From positions 94,848-158,847 of the forward strand of contig JBNGIS010007632.1 in the NCBI GenBank assembly GCA_049999725.1: a stretch of 64,000 nucleotides of DNA, written 5' to 3'. Positions 41,314-52,649 of this stretch are shown here, in pieces. The position numbers and the translations under genes were made by a program. A model generated the notes under the pieces. That model was not told the DNA's origin and ran no database searches. It saw nothing but the letters and a program-made list of their open reading frames with translations. Origin of the DNA: Haplomitrium mnioides (Eukaryota > Marchantiophyta > Haplomitriopsida > Calobryales). How positions within the stretch are numbered: position 1 is the first letter of the stretch; the number at the start of each line of letters is the position of its first letter.

Positions 41314-43688
41314 CCATCACGCCCCTTCCTCCTTCCTTAACACCCAATCGATGCTATTTCAGAGGAAATGGGGGACAAAGAACAACCAAGCTCTTTAATG
41401 AGACGGCCCCAAAACCTTCGTTAGTGAATTTAGGTCTTAACAATCCCGAAATTCTCACCTTGCATTTCCACACTACTCTCAACCTACCCAAGCACAAGTC
41501 AGGCCTGCATTCCTTTCCACCACACACAAAGCAACCACAACTCAATTGACTTCAGGGTACACACCAATACTCTGCTTGATGTAAATCTAGTTGCAAAAAT
41601 TCAATGTCACCTCCTATGATTAGGGGTCTATGCAATTATTACACAGAGATGAACTTGCAGCAATCTCCTACAGGTTGTGTCCTTACACAACCAAGGCTAG
41701 TCACTCCTCCAATCACTAAACTATCAACAAGGCCAGCTACTCCAACACCCAAACAAAGTAGAGCTACATGATTTAATCTCTCAACAGAATAGAAATTACA
41801 ACCCAAGTGTGGAACCCATACTATTAGCCTTCCTAAGCACATGCACAACTATCTCTCTCTCTTCCTAACTCTCCTAACATCACTCCCCTCACTATTATGC
41901 AGTGGATTATCACCAACACTTCAGCCTAACCAGAATTGCAAGTAAGGTAACTCTTGTTTTCACCCAAGTCAACCCAAATTCTCCCTTGTGATCTGACTTA
42001 GCCTCCTCAACACCACCATCTATCCATTGAAGTTCCAGATAGAGGTTTAGAATCTATGTCCCAAATATGAGTCCTGACTCTTCAAACACAACAACACTAG
42101 AAACATTACTCTCACTGACACTCTCTCCCCATTCACACACTCTATCGAGATAGTTTTTTAACTTCCATCGCTAGAAGTCCTTAATCTACTTCCTTAGACT
42201 CGAAAGAGGTCTTATTTAACTTTTGCCTTTGGAAGACATCCCTCCCTGCTGCTCGATCACCCACCTCTCTTGAGAATTGGCTGGATCTTCCTCACAGTGT
42301 ACAGGCACTAACGTGGCCACTCCTCTCCCTTCTCTACAAGATTGTAACACCATCAGCACTCTCCCAATGCTTCTGGGATTGATCTCTTGCACAAACCAAA
42401 TCTAAGACGACACCAGAACCCCCCCTTAGCTGCCCCTCACGAAATACAAACCAAAAGAATTCTCCTCTCTTCCAAGTGTTGGTCCACCTCCAAATGTTGG
42501 ACTGCCTTCAAAGATGGGTCAACTTGAGTAATCTGAGCCTCTATAGCCTTCTGCTCAACGATTCCCAACACCTCCTCAGTCCACCTCCACCCTGTGATGG
42601 CCTTCCTTCACAAGTACACCCACTTCACCTAAGGTCTCACCAGAACTCTCTCCTTCGTATCCCGCTGCTCACTCTGCCTAGAATAATCAGCCCCCATAGT
42701 TTGAGAGTGAGGTAGTCTATCCATGTGCTTGTTTTCCCCCCAGCCTCGACGTTTCATCACCACCCTTCTTTGAAGTTCACCATTTCCCTTATCTGACGGT
42801 TGAGGAGTGCATCTCGCCTTTTCACACAGCCCGCAAGTGGGTTTTTTTTTTCAGATTTAGAGTCAAAAATGGATGCCAACAGCTGCACTTTGTCGTCCTC
42901 TTCCTAACAAGACTGATTTCACACTAATCAGACATTTGTAGCTCTCGAAATCAACGTTTGAAGAGACATATCTTTTCCTTTGTTTTTTCCCTTTTTTAGC
43001 TTGACAGTCCGTGAGATTCCTCGGACGTTAGACAGTGGACACGTGGCACTTCGGGGGAGCCCATTGGATTCCTCGGACTCTCCAACCCGTGAGATTCCTC
43101 GAACATTGGACAGTAGACACGTGGCGCTTTTGGGTAGCCCATTGGATTCCTCGGACTCGCCACCCCGTGAGATTCCTCGGAGCAGTAGGTCAACTTCGGA
43201 TTGGTTGTCAAAGGTGACGGTCCAACCTCCATGTGGAAAATGGCATCCGATGGTGCCTCCTTTGACACGTGGCATTTCGGAGTAGCTCGTTGGATTCCTC
43301 GAACTCGCCACCCCGTGACATTCCTCGGAACAACAAGTCAACTTCGGATTGTTGGTCAAAAGTGATGGTCCAACTTTCGTGTGGAAAATGGAGTCGGACA
43401 GCGCCTCCTTGGACAGTGGCACTTTGAAGTAGCCCGTTGGATTCCTCGGACTCGCCTACTCGTGAGATTCCTTGGATGTCGGACAACGAACACATGGTGT
43501 TTTGGATTCCTCGGATTTGCCACATCATCTGAAGAGCCCCTCCCTTGCCGAGTAAGAACAGTGGCTCCATCGAACTTTCAAACGTCGCAGCCACACTCTA
43601 TAGAACTTTCCGCCTTGTCCTCTCCAGATCTTCGATAGATTGTTGTTTTGGCACTCCTTGTTCTTCCAGTTGGACCGTTGATAGATCT
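41314..43688 (-). repeat. E4 3' LTR, first part
   Basis: Aligns with 60801-63440. No gene: open frames here (42928-43422, 43208-43594 and others) come from repeat units. Interrupted at 43688 by GB and resumes at 48820. Confidence 0.8.
43010..43530 (-). repeat. G-box repeat array in E4 3' LTR, five units
   Basis: Units begin GAGATTCCTCGGA and end GGATTCCTCGGACTCGCCA. Short units of about 78 bp and long units of about 150 bp (with GGTCAACTTCGGATTGTTGG inserted) occur in the order S,S,L,L,S. Intact CACGTG at 43040, 43118 and 43266, in the context GACACGTGGC. Confidence 0.85.
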
Positions 43689-44921
43689 GTGAAGCTACTC
43701 GCTTCGCCGGTTTCTCCTCATGTGACTTTGATGTTGAGTGCACATTTAAGATGAGAGGGGAATAGAAGTAAGATTGCACACATCAAATCCCAACAATTCC
43801 TATAGAATGTACATAAAAGAAATACTTAACACAACATCTCTTGCCCAATATCAAACTCTTTACTCCATAAATCTCTCACCACTCTCATGCTCTCACCTTT
43901 TCTCACTCTCCACAACTCCTCACTCTATTGGAAACCCCTCCTCAAGTGCTTGTCCTCTAATGAGTCTTCTTGGCAACTCTTCCAAGAGCTCCTCCAAGCG
44001 CTTCTCCAATGGTCTCTCCAAGAATGAACTCCCCAAGTGTGAAAATGAAAGTCTAAGCTCAAGCCACTCCAAGTCCCCTTTGCTCTCTCTTCTCCCTCCT
44101 TATATACTAGTCTAGCTAGTTACCACTAGTAAAACCTAAAGATTCTTTAACCTTAGGTAAAAGCTAGCCTTTCAATTTTAAATTCTAAAGTATCTCCTAA
44201 AGTATGTACTAAAGTATCTTTGCCTAATCTGAAGAAGCTTCTCATTTGGAGCTTTCTCAAAAGTAGTTCTAAAGTAACTTTAACTTTTTCCTACTTTTTC
44301 AAGAAGAAGCTTCTCATTTGGAGCTTTACTTGACAAAACATCTGACCTAATCATCTACTCCCTTTTATTTGTACCTAACTACAAAAGCTACTTTCATATT
44401 TCGAGATTCCCTCAAAGAGCAAGTCAAAGATTAAAGTACATTTTCTTGTCTTTTCTACTTTTTAGTCCTTCTAGAAGAATCTCTCTAAAATCCTTGATAC
44501 TGATCCAAATTGCTTGTACTATATCTTGTTAGAATGCTTTTTAAATAAGCTTTCTACCAGTATAATAATATTTGTATTTTCTAATTTGTAGATACTCTCT
44601 GTTTTGACTTTTCTGCAGCTCTCTTTTGTAACTTTGACCAATTATAACTTCCGGTTTACAAGAGTTTTTTCACTTCTTTAAATTTGTACTAATTACTTAA
44701 GCAATATTATATCCCTCTATAAAATATCAGCTTCTAAACATTTATAATAAGAACATAATTTACTCTGTACTCAATTCTACACATATTAAAGAAAACCGAT
44801 CAAATCTAAGTTTCTCCTCATAACTTCTAAGTCTTCTCCATACTTTATCAAAGTGCATCCCATGCTATGATAGGGGTTTAAGCACATTAAAATTTTCACA
44901 AAACCATCCCATGCCTTCACA
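43689..44921 (-). repeat. GB 3' LTR (full)
   Basis: 1233 bp. 44346-44917 is a near-perfect direct repeat of 48245-48815. AT-rich, with clustered CTAAAGTATCT-like repeats near 44185-44225. No coding content. Confidence 0.75.
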
Positions 44922-44941
44922 TTTTACCTACCTATAAGGTT

Positions 44942-45277
44942 TCACTCCGCCCTCGGAGTGAGTTCTTCCTTACGAGCATAAAATGGCTTCATCTTGTCAT
45001 AGTTCACCCGATCATAATGCATTTGTGTTAGCTCAGACAAGTCATAAGTGTATTTAGAATACACTTTCTGCACAACAAAAGGTCCAAAGTACCTTGGTAA
45101 GAACTTCTTTTGTTTTCGCTTGTAACGAATGGAGTCGAATACCATCACCCAATCTTCTTGTTGAAACACCATAGGTCTTCTCTTCCCAAATCTCTTGTCA
45201 TGACTCCTCTTTTGCTGGTCTTGGGCCTTGTGAATATTGACCTCAGCCATCACACGTGCTTCTTCGAGCTCCATCAA
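44942..45277 (-). CDS. GB integrase C-terminal module
   Basis: 111 residues: LEEARVMAEVNIHKAQDQQK, a basic stretch, WVMVFDSIRYKRKQKKFLPR and YFGPFVVQKVYS, a GPY/F-type domain that follows the integrase core, ending SELTPRAE-stop. It continues the frame of the upstream 427-residue segment after one stop near 45280. Confidence 0.75.
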   Translation of the reverse strand: MMELEEARVMAEVNIHKAQDQQKRSHDKRFGKRRPMVFQQEDWVMVFDSIRYKRKQKKFLPRYFGPFVVQKVYSKYTYDLSELTQMHYDRVNYDKMKPFYARKEELTPRAE

Positions 45278-45292
45278 CTGTTAGCTGTGAGT

Positions 45293-46576
45293 TCATGTAG
45301 CCTTCTCCAAATTTCCTTCTTCATTTCTTTCCACACTTGTAGTTCTAAACGTAGGAAGATCAAACTCAATAGGCAAGATTGATTCCAAACCATAAGTGAG
45401 GCGAAAAGGTGTATACCCAGTTGAGGCCTTTCTTGTGGTGCGATACTCCCAAAGAATTGCATGGAGCCTTTTATCCCAAGTATGCTTAGCCCCCTCGAAA
45501 TCCGCATCTTTCGCCAACATGTGACAAAGTGTAAAGTTGGTCCGCTCCGCCAATCCATTTGCATTTGGCTTGTATGATGTAGTCATTCGTTGCTTGATAG
45601 AGAAATGCTCCAACATTGCTCGAGTGGCACCACTAACAAATGGTGAGCCTCTATCCGTCACAATCTCCAATGGGCAGCCAAACCTTGTGATGATTCGTTC
45701 GTAAAGAAATCTCCCCACTTCCTCTTCCGTAGCTTTCTTGAGAGGACGAGCCTCTACCCATTTGCTTAAGTAATCCGTTGCCACCACCACATACAAATTT
45801 CCCCGAGGAGTTGGAGTCAAAGGACCAACAATATCCACTCCCCACTTTTCAAAAGGACCCAAAGGCGCAACCGATTGCAAAGGAGAAGGATAAGTAGACT
45901 TCTTTGCAAATGTTTGACACACATCGCATGTCTTGCAAAACTCCAAACAATCTTTGAACATGCCTCGCCAATGGTACCCTCCATCCAAAATTTTATATGC
46001 TGTTACTTTCCCCGCAAAGTGCCCACCACACACTCCATCATGAAACTCATTCATCAATTGTTGGCTTTGCTTCTTGCTTACCGCCCTACGAAGAAGACCA
46101 TCAGAGCCTTGATGAAACAAGGTATTTTCAACCAAAGAATAAGGTTGACACTTATGAGCAAAGGCAACCTTGTTGCGTTGCTTCATTCCCTCTCGGTATC
46201 TTCCTTCCAACAAGTAGTTGTAAATATCATTGTACTCCTCATGTAGAACACTCATGTTGAAGATGTTCTCATCTGGAAACTCCTCTTCAACCGCTTCATA
46301 GCCACTCTCATCATAGGCCCGTGATAACATATCGGCATTCAAATGCTTCCTTCCCGGTCGATCTTCAATACTATAGTCAAATTCAGCCAACAAAAGCTTC
46401 CACCTAGCAATTCTTCCCTTAGCGTTAGGCTTATTGAAAATATATTTCAAAGCCTTGTGGTCAGTTACAATCGTAAATCGTCCACCCAACAAATAATGAC
46501 GAAACTTTTTTATGTCAAAAATCACACCCAAACCTTCCCTTTCTGTTACCGAATAGTTCTTCTCGGCCGCTACCAT
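45293..46576 (-). CDS. GB RNase H C-terminus and integrase, intact 427-residue frame
   Basis: The longest intact retroelement frame in the window. Residues 1-90: RNase H with NYSVTEREGLGVI and IVTDHKALKYIF, then RKHLNADMLSRAY. About 190-235: HHCC zinc region (HDGVCGGHFA ... CKTCDVCQ), complete. Core: GVDIVGPLTPTPRGN (first Asp), IVTDRGSPFVSG (second Asp), ANGLAERTNF (Glu), so D,D,E are all present. The frame runs on to FDLPTFRTTSVERN. It inserts element cDNA into the chromosome. It may be catalytically sound, but GB as a whole lacks gag. Confidence 0.85.
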   Translation of the reverse strand: MVAAEKNYSVTEREGLGVIFDIKKFRHYLLGGRFTIVTDHKALKYIFNKPNAKGRIARWKLLLAEFDYSIEDRPGRKHLNADMLSRAYDESGYEAVEEEFPDENIFNMSVLHEEYNDIYNYLLEGRYREGMKQRNKVAFAHKCQPYSLVENTLFHQGSDGLLRRAVSKKQSQQLMNEFHDGVCGGHFAGKVTAYKILDGGYHWRGMFKDCLEFCKTCDVCQTFAKKSTYPSPLQSVAPLGPFEKWGVDIVGPLTPTPRGNLYVVVATDYLSKWVEARPLKKATEEEVGRFLYERIITRFGCPLEIVTDRGSPFVSGATRAMLEHFSIKQRMTTSYKPNANGLAERTNFTLCHMLAKDADFEGAKHTWDKRLHAILWEYRTTRKASTGYTPFRLTYGLESILPIEFDLPTFRTTSVERNEEGNLEKAT

Positions 46577-46879
46577 TTGTCGACTTGCAAAAGCTATTGG
46601 ATGATCATGTCCCTCCTCGTCCTTTTGACTTAAAGTGCATCAAAGAGCCACATTTGAAGCATCCGTAAATAAGAGAAATGGCTTACTCCAATTTGGTTTG
46701 ACCAATACCGGCGCACTTGTCACCGCTTCCACTCAAATGATGCTTTGGCACTTTCATCATTAAATATCAACGAGTACTCCACTGTTTTCTTCAAGTAGTG
46801 GTTCAATGCCATTGCTTTTGACGAGAAATCCAAAATAAAGCGACGATAGTAACCTACCATTCCCAAGAAAGAGCGCAAC
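46577..46879 (-). pseudogene. GB RNase H N-terminus, broken
   Basis: Matches the connection/RNase H start (GYYRRFI equivalent to VGYYRRFILDFSSKAMAL-like wording near 46800-46870), with frame changes and a stop near 46634. Confidence 0.6.
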
Positions 46880-46979
46880 NNNNNNNNNNNNNNNNNNNNN
46901 NNNNNNNNNNNNNNNNNNNNNNNNNNNNNNNNNNNNNNNNNNNNNNNNNNNNNNNNNNNNNNNNNNNNNNNNNNNNNNN
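46880..46979. other. Assembly gap, 100 N
   Basis: Falls between the RT catalytic box and the RNase H start of GB; true length unknown. Confidence 0.9.
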
Positions 46980-47507
46980 GTGGTTAAAATGATCCTTCTT
47001 ACTCCCATATACACAGAAATCGTCGAGGAAGTCCCTTACAAACTTCCCCAAGAAAGGTTCAAAGATTTTGTTCATAAATCTTTGAAAGGCTGCCGGTGCA
47101 TTGCATAATCCAAAAGGCATGACTCGAAAAGCAAACGTACCCCAAGGACTAGTGAATGTCGTCAATCGTTGATGTTCCAATGCAATTGGAATTTGATTGT
47201 ACCCACTATATCCATCTCCAAAGGAATACCACTCATGTCCAGCAACTTCTTCAAGAATTTCATCAATAAATGGAAGTGGATAATAATCTTTCTTCGTAAC
47301 TGCATTCAACTTCTTGTAGTCCACACACACTCGAAGCTTACCATTTTTCTTCTTGACCACCACGATGGGAGAAACCCATTCTGAATTGTCGGCCTCGTAG
47401 ATGAACCCCGCCACCTTCATTTTATCGATCTCCGCTTTGACAAACTCCCCAATTGAAGGATTGATCCGCCTTTGCTTTTGTCGAACCGCTTTGGCTAAAC
47501 TTTCCAA
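46980..47507 (-). CDS. GB reverse transcriptase
   Basis: Open from 47507 to the gap. Fingers NSEWVSPIVVVKKKNGKLRV, CVDYKKLNAVTKKDYYPLPF; palm FGDGYSGYNQIPIA, RVMPFGLCNAPAAFQRFMN; catalytic FLDDFCVYGSKKDHF. All expected RT blocks up to the YxDD-type box are intact. The thumb is lost in the gap. Confidence 0.85.
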
Positions 47508-47513
47508 GTCAAT

Positions 47514-48244
47514 TCAATGTTCTTCAAGTATCACCCTTTTTAAATCTTCATATCCAAAAGCAAAAACATGGATGTACTTACGGAAAAGTTCTTCAAACTT
47601 CCCTCTTTCTTCACTTGTAACTTCCTCTCCGTAGCGTAGTGTTGCGATACATCGTTCCACTTCTTCCGTCGCCAATGTATGTTTTTGAACTCGAGCTTCT
47701 TCTTCGATTGCCATTGGTATAATCTCAATAGCACACATTCGTGGTGAATCTCGTTCTTCCTCTGATGAGTCTTCCATGTCGGTGTCCACCTCAGAAATGT
47801 CACTCTCATATTCTTCAGCATCAGATATATACTCGGTGGTCTCTTTTTCCGAGTCACTCATTTCTTCACCACCGCCATCCACAGGTACTCTCACTCGATG
47901 AATCCTTAGCCCAATGGTGATGTGATTCTTGTGCCAATTGTCTGTGGTCCTTACTCCTCGCAACCATGACCTTCCTAACAACATATCATAACTTGACTCT
48001 TTCAAAACTTGAAAAGAGAGAGAGATAGAAATTCCCATTACCGTGATTGGCACCTTCTCAATCACCCCAAGTGGGCGTACTCTTGACTTGTTGGCCATAC
48101 CCACTGTAAACCTCGAAGGCCTCGTAAGTTTCAAACCCAACTTCTTCATCAAAGTTTCTGACATGACATTTACGGCCGAACCTCCATCCAACAATACTTT
48201 TGGAACAACATGCCCTTTGCATATGACATCGATTCTAGTTTATT
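47514..48244 (-). CDS. GB protease and linker
   Basis: 226-residue frame (48194-47514). The protease loop is LLDGGSAVNVMSETLMKKLG, in which DGGS stands for the usual DTG/DSG, followed by RVRPLGVIEKVP and YDMLLGRSWLRGVRTT. An acidic linker (DSEKETTEYISDAEEYESD) leads toward RT; a TGA/TAA separates them at 47508-47513. The N-terminus joins LTR sequence at 48245, so gag is missing. Confidence 0.75.
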
Positions 48245-48819
48245 CTAATCATCTACTCCCTTTTATTTGTACCTAACTACAAAATCTACTTTCATATTTC
48301 GAGATTCCCTCAAAGAGCAAGTCAAAGATTAAAGTACCTTTTCTTGTCTTTTCTACTTTTTAGTCCTTCTAGAAGAATCTCTCAAAAATCCTTGATACTA
48401 ATCCAAATCGCCTCTACTATATCTTGTTGGAAAGCTTTTTAAAAAAGCTTTCTATTAATACAGTAATATTTGTATTTTATAATTCATAGATACTCTCTGT
48501 TTTGACTTTTCTGCAGCTCCTTTTTGTAACTTTGACCGATTATAACTTCCGGCTTACAAGAGCTTTCTCGTTTCTGCAAATTTGTACTAATTACTTAAGA
48601 AATATTATATCCCTCTATAAAATATCAGCTTCTAAACATTTATAATAAGAACATAATTTACTCTGTACTCAATTCTACACATATTAAAGAAAACCGATCA
48701 AATCTAAGTTTCTCCTCATAACTTCTAAGTCTTCTCCATACTTCATCAAAGTGCATCCCATGCTATGATAGGGGTTTAAGCACATTAAAATTTTCACAAA
48801 ACCATCCCATGCCTTGACA
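48245..48819 (-). repeat. GB 5' LTR, partial
   Basis: 575 bp, direct repeat of 44346-44921. It has lost the part of the LTR next to gag, together with primer site and gag. Confidence 0.85.
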
Positions 48820-49865
48820 GATCGCTCTTTCGGAACTCCTTGTTCTTTGTCTGGCCAGACCGTCGATAAATCGCCCTTTTAGCTGATCCCTCCTTGCTCT
48901 TCCGGTTGGAACCTCCAACGGATCCCTATTAAGTGGGCTCTCCACGTCGGAAGATCACTCGGAATCCACTTAACCAGGCTTCATACTTAGGAAGGCGGAG
49001 TCCCGTTAATTGGACTACAACCATCGGTCTCTTTCGGACTACGACCGTTGGACAGCCGACCTCAGACCCTCTCAGACTGCGTACTTTGGACTACGGCCAT
49101 TAGATAGCGGACCTCAAACTCCTTTAGATTGTGGACTTCATATTGCGACCGTCGGACAGAAGACTTTGGACCTCCTTAGACTGCGTACTTCGGACTGCGG
49201 CTGTTGGACAGAAGACTTCAGACTCCCTCGGACTTCGGACTTCAAACTGCGACCATCGGCCTCCTTCGAACTACGTACCTTGGACTCCTTCGGATTGTGG
49301 ACCTTGGACTACGGTCGTCGGCGTCCTTCGGACCGCGTACCTTGGACTCCTTTGGATTGTGGACCTCAGAATGCGGACTTCGGACTGCTGCGAACTTCGA
49401 ACCCTTCCATCGGACTGCAATCGTCGGACAAAAGACTTTGGACTCCCTCCATCGGACTGCGACCGTCGACCTCCTTTGGACTGCATACCTCGGACTCCCT
49501 TCATTGGACTGCAGACTTCGGACTGCGGACGTCGGGCTGCAGACTTTGGACTCCCTCCGTAAGTTGTGAAAACGCTCAATATAGGAATTACAAGGAGCTC
49601 CCTTTTGAACCAACCCCTCACATTCCTCTATCAAAAATTCTCACTTCACCGCCGTACTCTGTCGAACTTTCCAACTTAACCTCATCGGATGTGCGATAGA
49701 TCACCCTTTCGGCTGATCCCTCCTTTCTCTTCCGGTTGGACCTCTCAACGGATCTCTGTTAAGTGGGTTCTCCACATCGGAAGGTCACTCAGAACCCACT
49801 TAACCGGGCTCCTCACTTAGGAAGGCTGAGTCCCGTTAAGGAAGACTGCGGCCGTCGGACTGCGG
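48820..49865 (-). repeat. E4 3' LTR, second part
   Basis: Resumes E4 LTR wording (CTCCTTGTTC, GGCCAGACCGTCGAT, CTGATCCCTCC, ACGGATCCCT) aligned with 63410 onward. The right (U3) edge is near 49865 by loss of repeat character. Repeat-derived long open frames (49010-49699) are not genes. Confidence 0.7.
49010..49560 (-). repeat. CGGACTGCGGAC-type degenerate tandem repeats in E4 LTR
   Basis: Irregular repeats of TTCGGACTGCGGACTTCGGA, ACTGCGACCGTCGG and ACCTTGGACTCCTTCGGATT with units of roughly 20-60 bp. The same array is at 63605-64000. Confidence 0.8.
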
Positions 49866-50680
49866 ACCTCAGACTCCTTTGTACTACAGCCGTTGGTTAA
49901 CTTCAAGAAGGTCGTTCTTCCTTATTTCTACTCCATTCTCTTTGATTCAAATTGCACTACAATTGCTTCAAGCTCTTCTCTCTATCAAGCTATTTCAAGC
50001 CTTGAATGGTCACGAATTGAGGATGCAATGGTCAAAACTGTTGGCTCATGTGTTCTGCATCCCGACTTCCACCCATTTCCTCTATTCTTGCCCATTTATG
50101 CACATATGGCCGTGAACTCTGTTTCCCTTGTCTTGCCTTGATAGCAGCCCTCCTCTTTGATGCTCCTCAATAAGTTTGAAGTGAATCTTGATGCTTGCTT
50201 TTCTTTTTTTCTGCCTAAGGTTTCCTCCGTCTCTATCCTTTCTGCTCTCTCTTCCACATTCCGCCTCACTCTGGTTTCCTTTGTTGCTCCTCAACCTTTC
50301 CATCCATAGCTTCTGACCTCAATCCTTCCCTTCTCTCTAAGCATGTCTTGAGTCCTTTTGGTGTTCATTGGAAGCTCGGTTGACCCCAAAACCCAGAATC
50401 TGCATGGCTTCTCACCTCATTTTTGAAATGTTTTTGAAAATATTACACGAAGTACCTTCAAACCCAACTAACATGACTTTTCTTTTAACTATGCAGCATC
50501 CCCGCAAACATCTGTCTGGCCTTCAGTTGGATAACTCTTTGGCTGCATTTCCTCGCTATTCCCCGCTATGCTTTAAAGAAAATTACAAAATGCTAGTTAT
50601 TTACATCCCTGACCGTTCTTCCCCTTTACTAGTTACCACCTGTACATGTTTGAGAACCCCTTGACTAGTGAGTCTCTATC
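49866..50680. other. E4 3' untranslated region
   Basis: Between the LTR edge and the integrase stop. Open frames here show no domain. No polypurine tract could be fixed. Confidence 0.4.
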
Positions 50681-51900
50681 ACTTCTCTCTCATCCTACTC
50701 CCTATTGACATATTTCTTGAGTCAATCATAGTGTACCCGATTGGTGATCTTCTCTCCTTCCAAAGTCTCCAGCTCTGCTGACCCGTTTGAATGTAGCTTA
50801 GTGAGCACGAACTATCTCATCCACTTGATGTGCAACTTTTCGGGAAAGTGCACCACCCTACTATCATATAACAACACCAGATCCCCGTCTCGTGCATCCA
50901 CCGGTTTGAGCCTTTTGTCATGTTTTTTTTTCTCAACTCATGTTGGTGCTCCAACAGTCCTTGGGCCTACACTCGCGTCTCCTCCAATGTCTCTAGCTGA
51001 TGTATTCTCTCTGTTCTGCTCTGGTTTTCCCCTAACCTCTCTTCAACTATCACCCTCGTCGTCGGCACATTGCATTCTATAGGTACTAGGGCGTGCTGCC
51101 CGAAAACCAGAAAGTAGGGGCAATGGTCTGTCGTAGTCTTGTAGGCCAGATTGTAAATGTGGGTTGGGGTTAGCAACTTCAGATCCCAATCTGCCTTATT
51201 GGCAGCCATTGACTTGTTGAGGATTTTCCCCATTATTCTGTTTGCTCTCTCTATTAGCCCATTGGCCTTCAGATCATAGGCCGTCATCCTGCGGTGCTTG
51301 ATCAAATACTGGCTTGTTAAATCTTGCACCACCTGGTTTATAAAGTGCGTGTTTTGGTCGCTAACCAGCTCCAGTGGTGCCCCAAACCTGCAAAAAATCT
51401 GCTCATATAAGAAGGCTTTGACCGTCCTTGCATCATTCTTTCAGGTGGCCCTTGCTTCGACCCACTTGGTTGTGTAGTCTATAGCCAGCAAGATGTATTG
51501 GTTCCCTTAGCGGGTGGAGGATGTGATTGGCCCAATGAAGTCGATACCCCACTTATCAAAAGGCGCCAACGGGATAATTGGAACCAACAGGTGATGCTGA
51601 GAGGCCGCTGGTTTCCGTGTCCTTTGATAGGAGTCGCATTTCTTCACAAAGAAACACACATCCCTGTGCAAGGTAGGCCACTAGTACCGTGTGCCCATCA
51701 CCTTCCATACTGTGGTTTCTGCCGCGAAGTGGCCACCCACCTCTTCTCCATGTAGTGCCCTCATCACCACCATGGCTTGATCCTTCTCCAAGCACCTCAT
51801 GAGTGTTCTATCCATCCCTTGTTTATGCAACACCCCCTTTATCATCAAATAAGGCCTCACCTTCTGGAGGATGACTGCTGTTGCCTCTTTGTTGCTGCCC
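50681..51900 (-). pseudogene. E4 integrase
   Basis: C-terminal part 51332-50967 is open (AYDLKANGLIERANRIMGK with the Glu, KADWDLKLLTPTHIYNLAYK). Upstream: GIDFIGPITSSTR, AIDYTTKWVEARAT, LVSDQNTHFI (Asp present) and zinc region CDSYQRT, in which the second Cys is Tyr. Stops lie near 51510 and 51445. The DLVLLYDS-HFPEK module is at 50820-50880. Confidence 0.75.
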
Positions 51901-52019
51901 TTGAGTAACTATGTGGACAAAAGGAATTGTATGATGCTAGAATATTCTGTGAGCTTCCCTGCTCTAACATGAAACAGATCCTCATTTGGAAAAGTATCAT
52001 CTACCTCATTTGCGTTGAC

Positions 52020-52649
52020 TCACCTGTCCACCCTCGAGAAGAAATCTGCATTGAGGTGCTTCTTCCCTGGTTTGATTCCCACCTCCAAATTGAACTCGTG
52101 GAGGAAGAGCATCCACCTCGCAATTCTCTCTGTGAGGTCAGGTTTGTTAACCATGTACTTAATGGCCTTGTAATCTGTATGAAATATCACCTTGTAGTAG
52201 AGCAGATAGTGCCGGAATTTCTTTAGCAAGTATATGATTCCTATGGCCTCCCGGTCTGTTGCCGAGTAGTTCTTCTTTGCAAAAGACATCAATCTACTCA
52301 CAAAGTAAATTGGATGGTCCCGACCCTCCTCATCTAAGTGGCTGAGTACTGCACCTATACAGAACCCTGACACATCAATCATGACGTGAAACTCCTTCCC
52401 CGAAGTAGGCGGTATGAGCACCGGTGCATTTGTGAGCCTCCTCTTTAGCTCATTAAAACTGGACAGCCTTTCTGGTGTGGGGTCAAAGTCATTGCCAACT
52501 CTGGTCATTCCTGTGAAAGGCAGCGCTACTAGTGCGAACTCGCCAATGAATCTCCTATGATACCCTACACAACCTAGAAAACCCTCCACTGCCTTCAGAT
52601 TAGTGGGGAAGGTTACTCTCATCCAATTACTCACCTTCTCTTGGTCCAC
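52020..52649 (-). CDS. E4 RNase H region, intact
   Basis: 209-residue frame: connection NLKAVEGFLGCVGYHRRFIG, then RNase H with VMIDVSGFCIGAVL (Asp), YSATDREAIGIIY (Glu), IFHTDYKAIKYMV (Asp retained, unlike E1) and KKHLNADFFSRVDR. The RT-side frame is broken upstream. Confidence 0.8.
   Translation of the reverse strand: MDQEKVSNWMRVTFPTNLKAVEGFLGCVGYHRRFIGEFALVALPFTGMTRVGNDFDPTPERLSSFNELKRRLTNAPVLIPPTSGKEFHVMIDVSGFCIGAVLSHLDEEGRDHPIYFVSRLMSFAKKNYSATDREAIGIIYLLKKFRHYLLYYKVIFHTDYKAIKYMVNKPDLTERIARWMLFLHEFNLEVGIKPGKKHLNADFFSRVDR

Larger units (their letters stand above)
43689..48819 (-). mobile_element. GB: second Gypsy lineage nested in E4 3' LTR
   Basis: Minus strand: partial 5' LTR 48245-48819, protease, RT (with 100-N gap), RNase H-integrase, integrase C-terminus, full 3' LTR 43689-44921. 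LTR starts TGTGAAGGCATGG / TGTCAAGGCATGG. Flanks share GATC (43685-43688 and 48820-48823). E4 LTR homology is continuous across the insertion. Gag and the inner part of the 5' LTR are deleted. No chromodomain. Confidence 0.85.

Noticed and set aside
43010-43530. CRISPR-like regular repeats
   Set aside because: Direct tandem units without unique spacers, inside a plant LTR.
42928-43594. Open frames rich in GESEESNGLPRSAT
   Set aside because: Translation of the G-box repeat units, not a protein family.
49010-49699. 229-codon open frame and several overlapping long frames on both strands
   Set aside because: Product of CG-rich tandem repeats in the E4 LTR; open in several phases at once.
50368-50664. 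98-codon frame downstream of E4 integrase
   Set aside because: No domain; lies in the untranslated region of E4 on the opposite strand.
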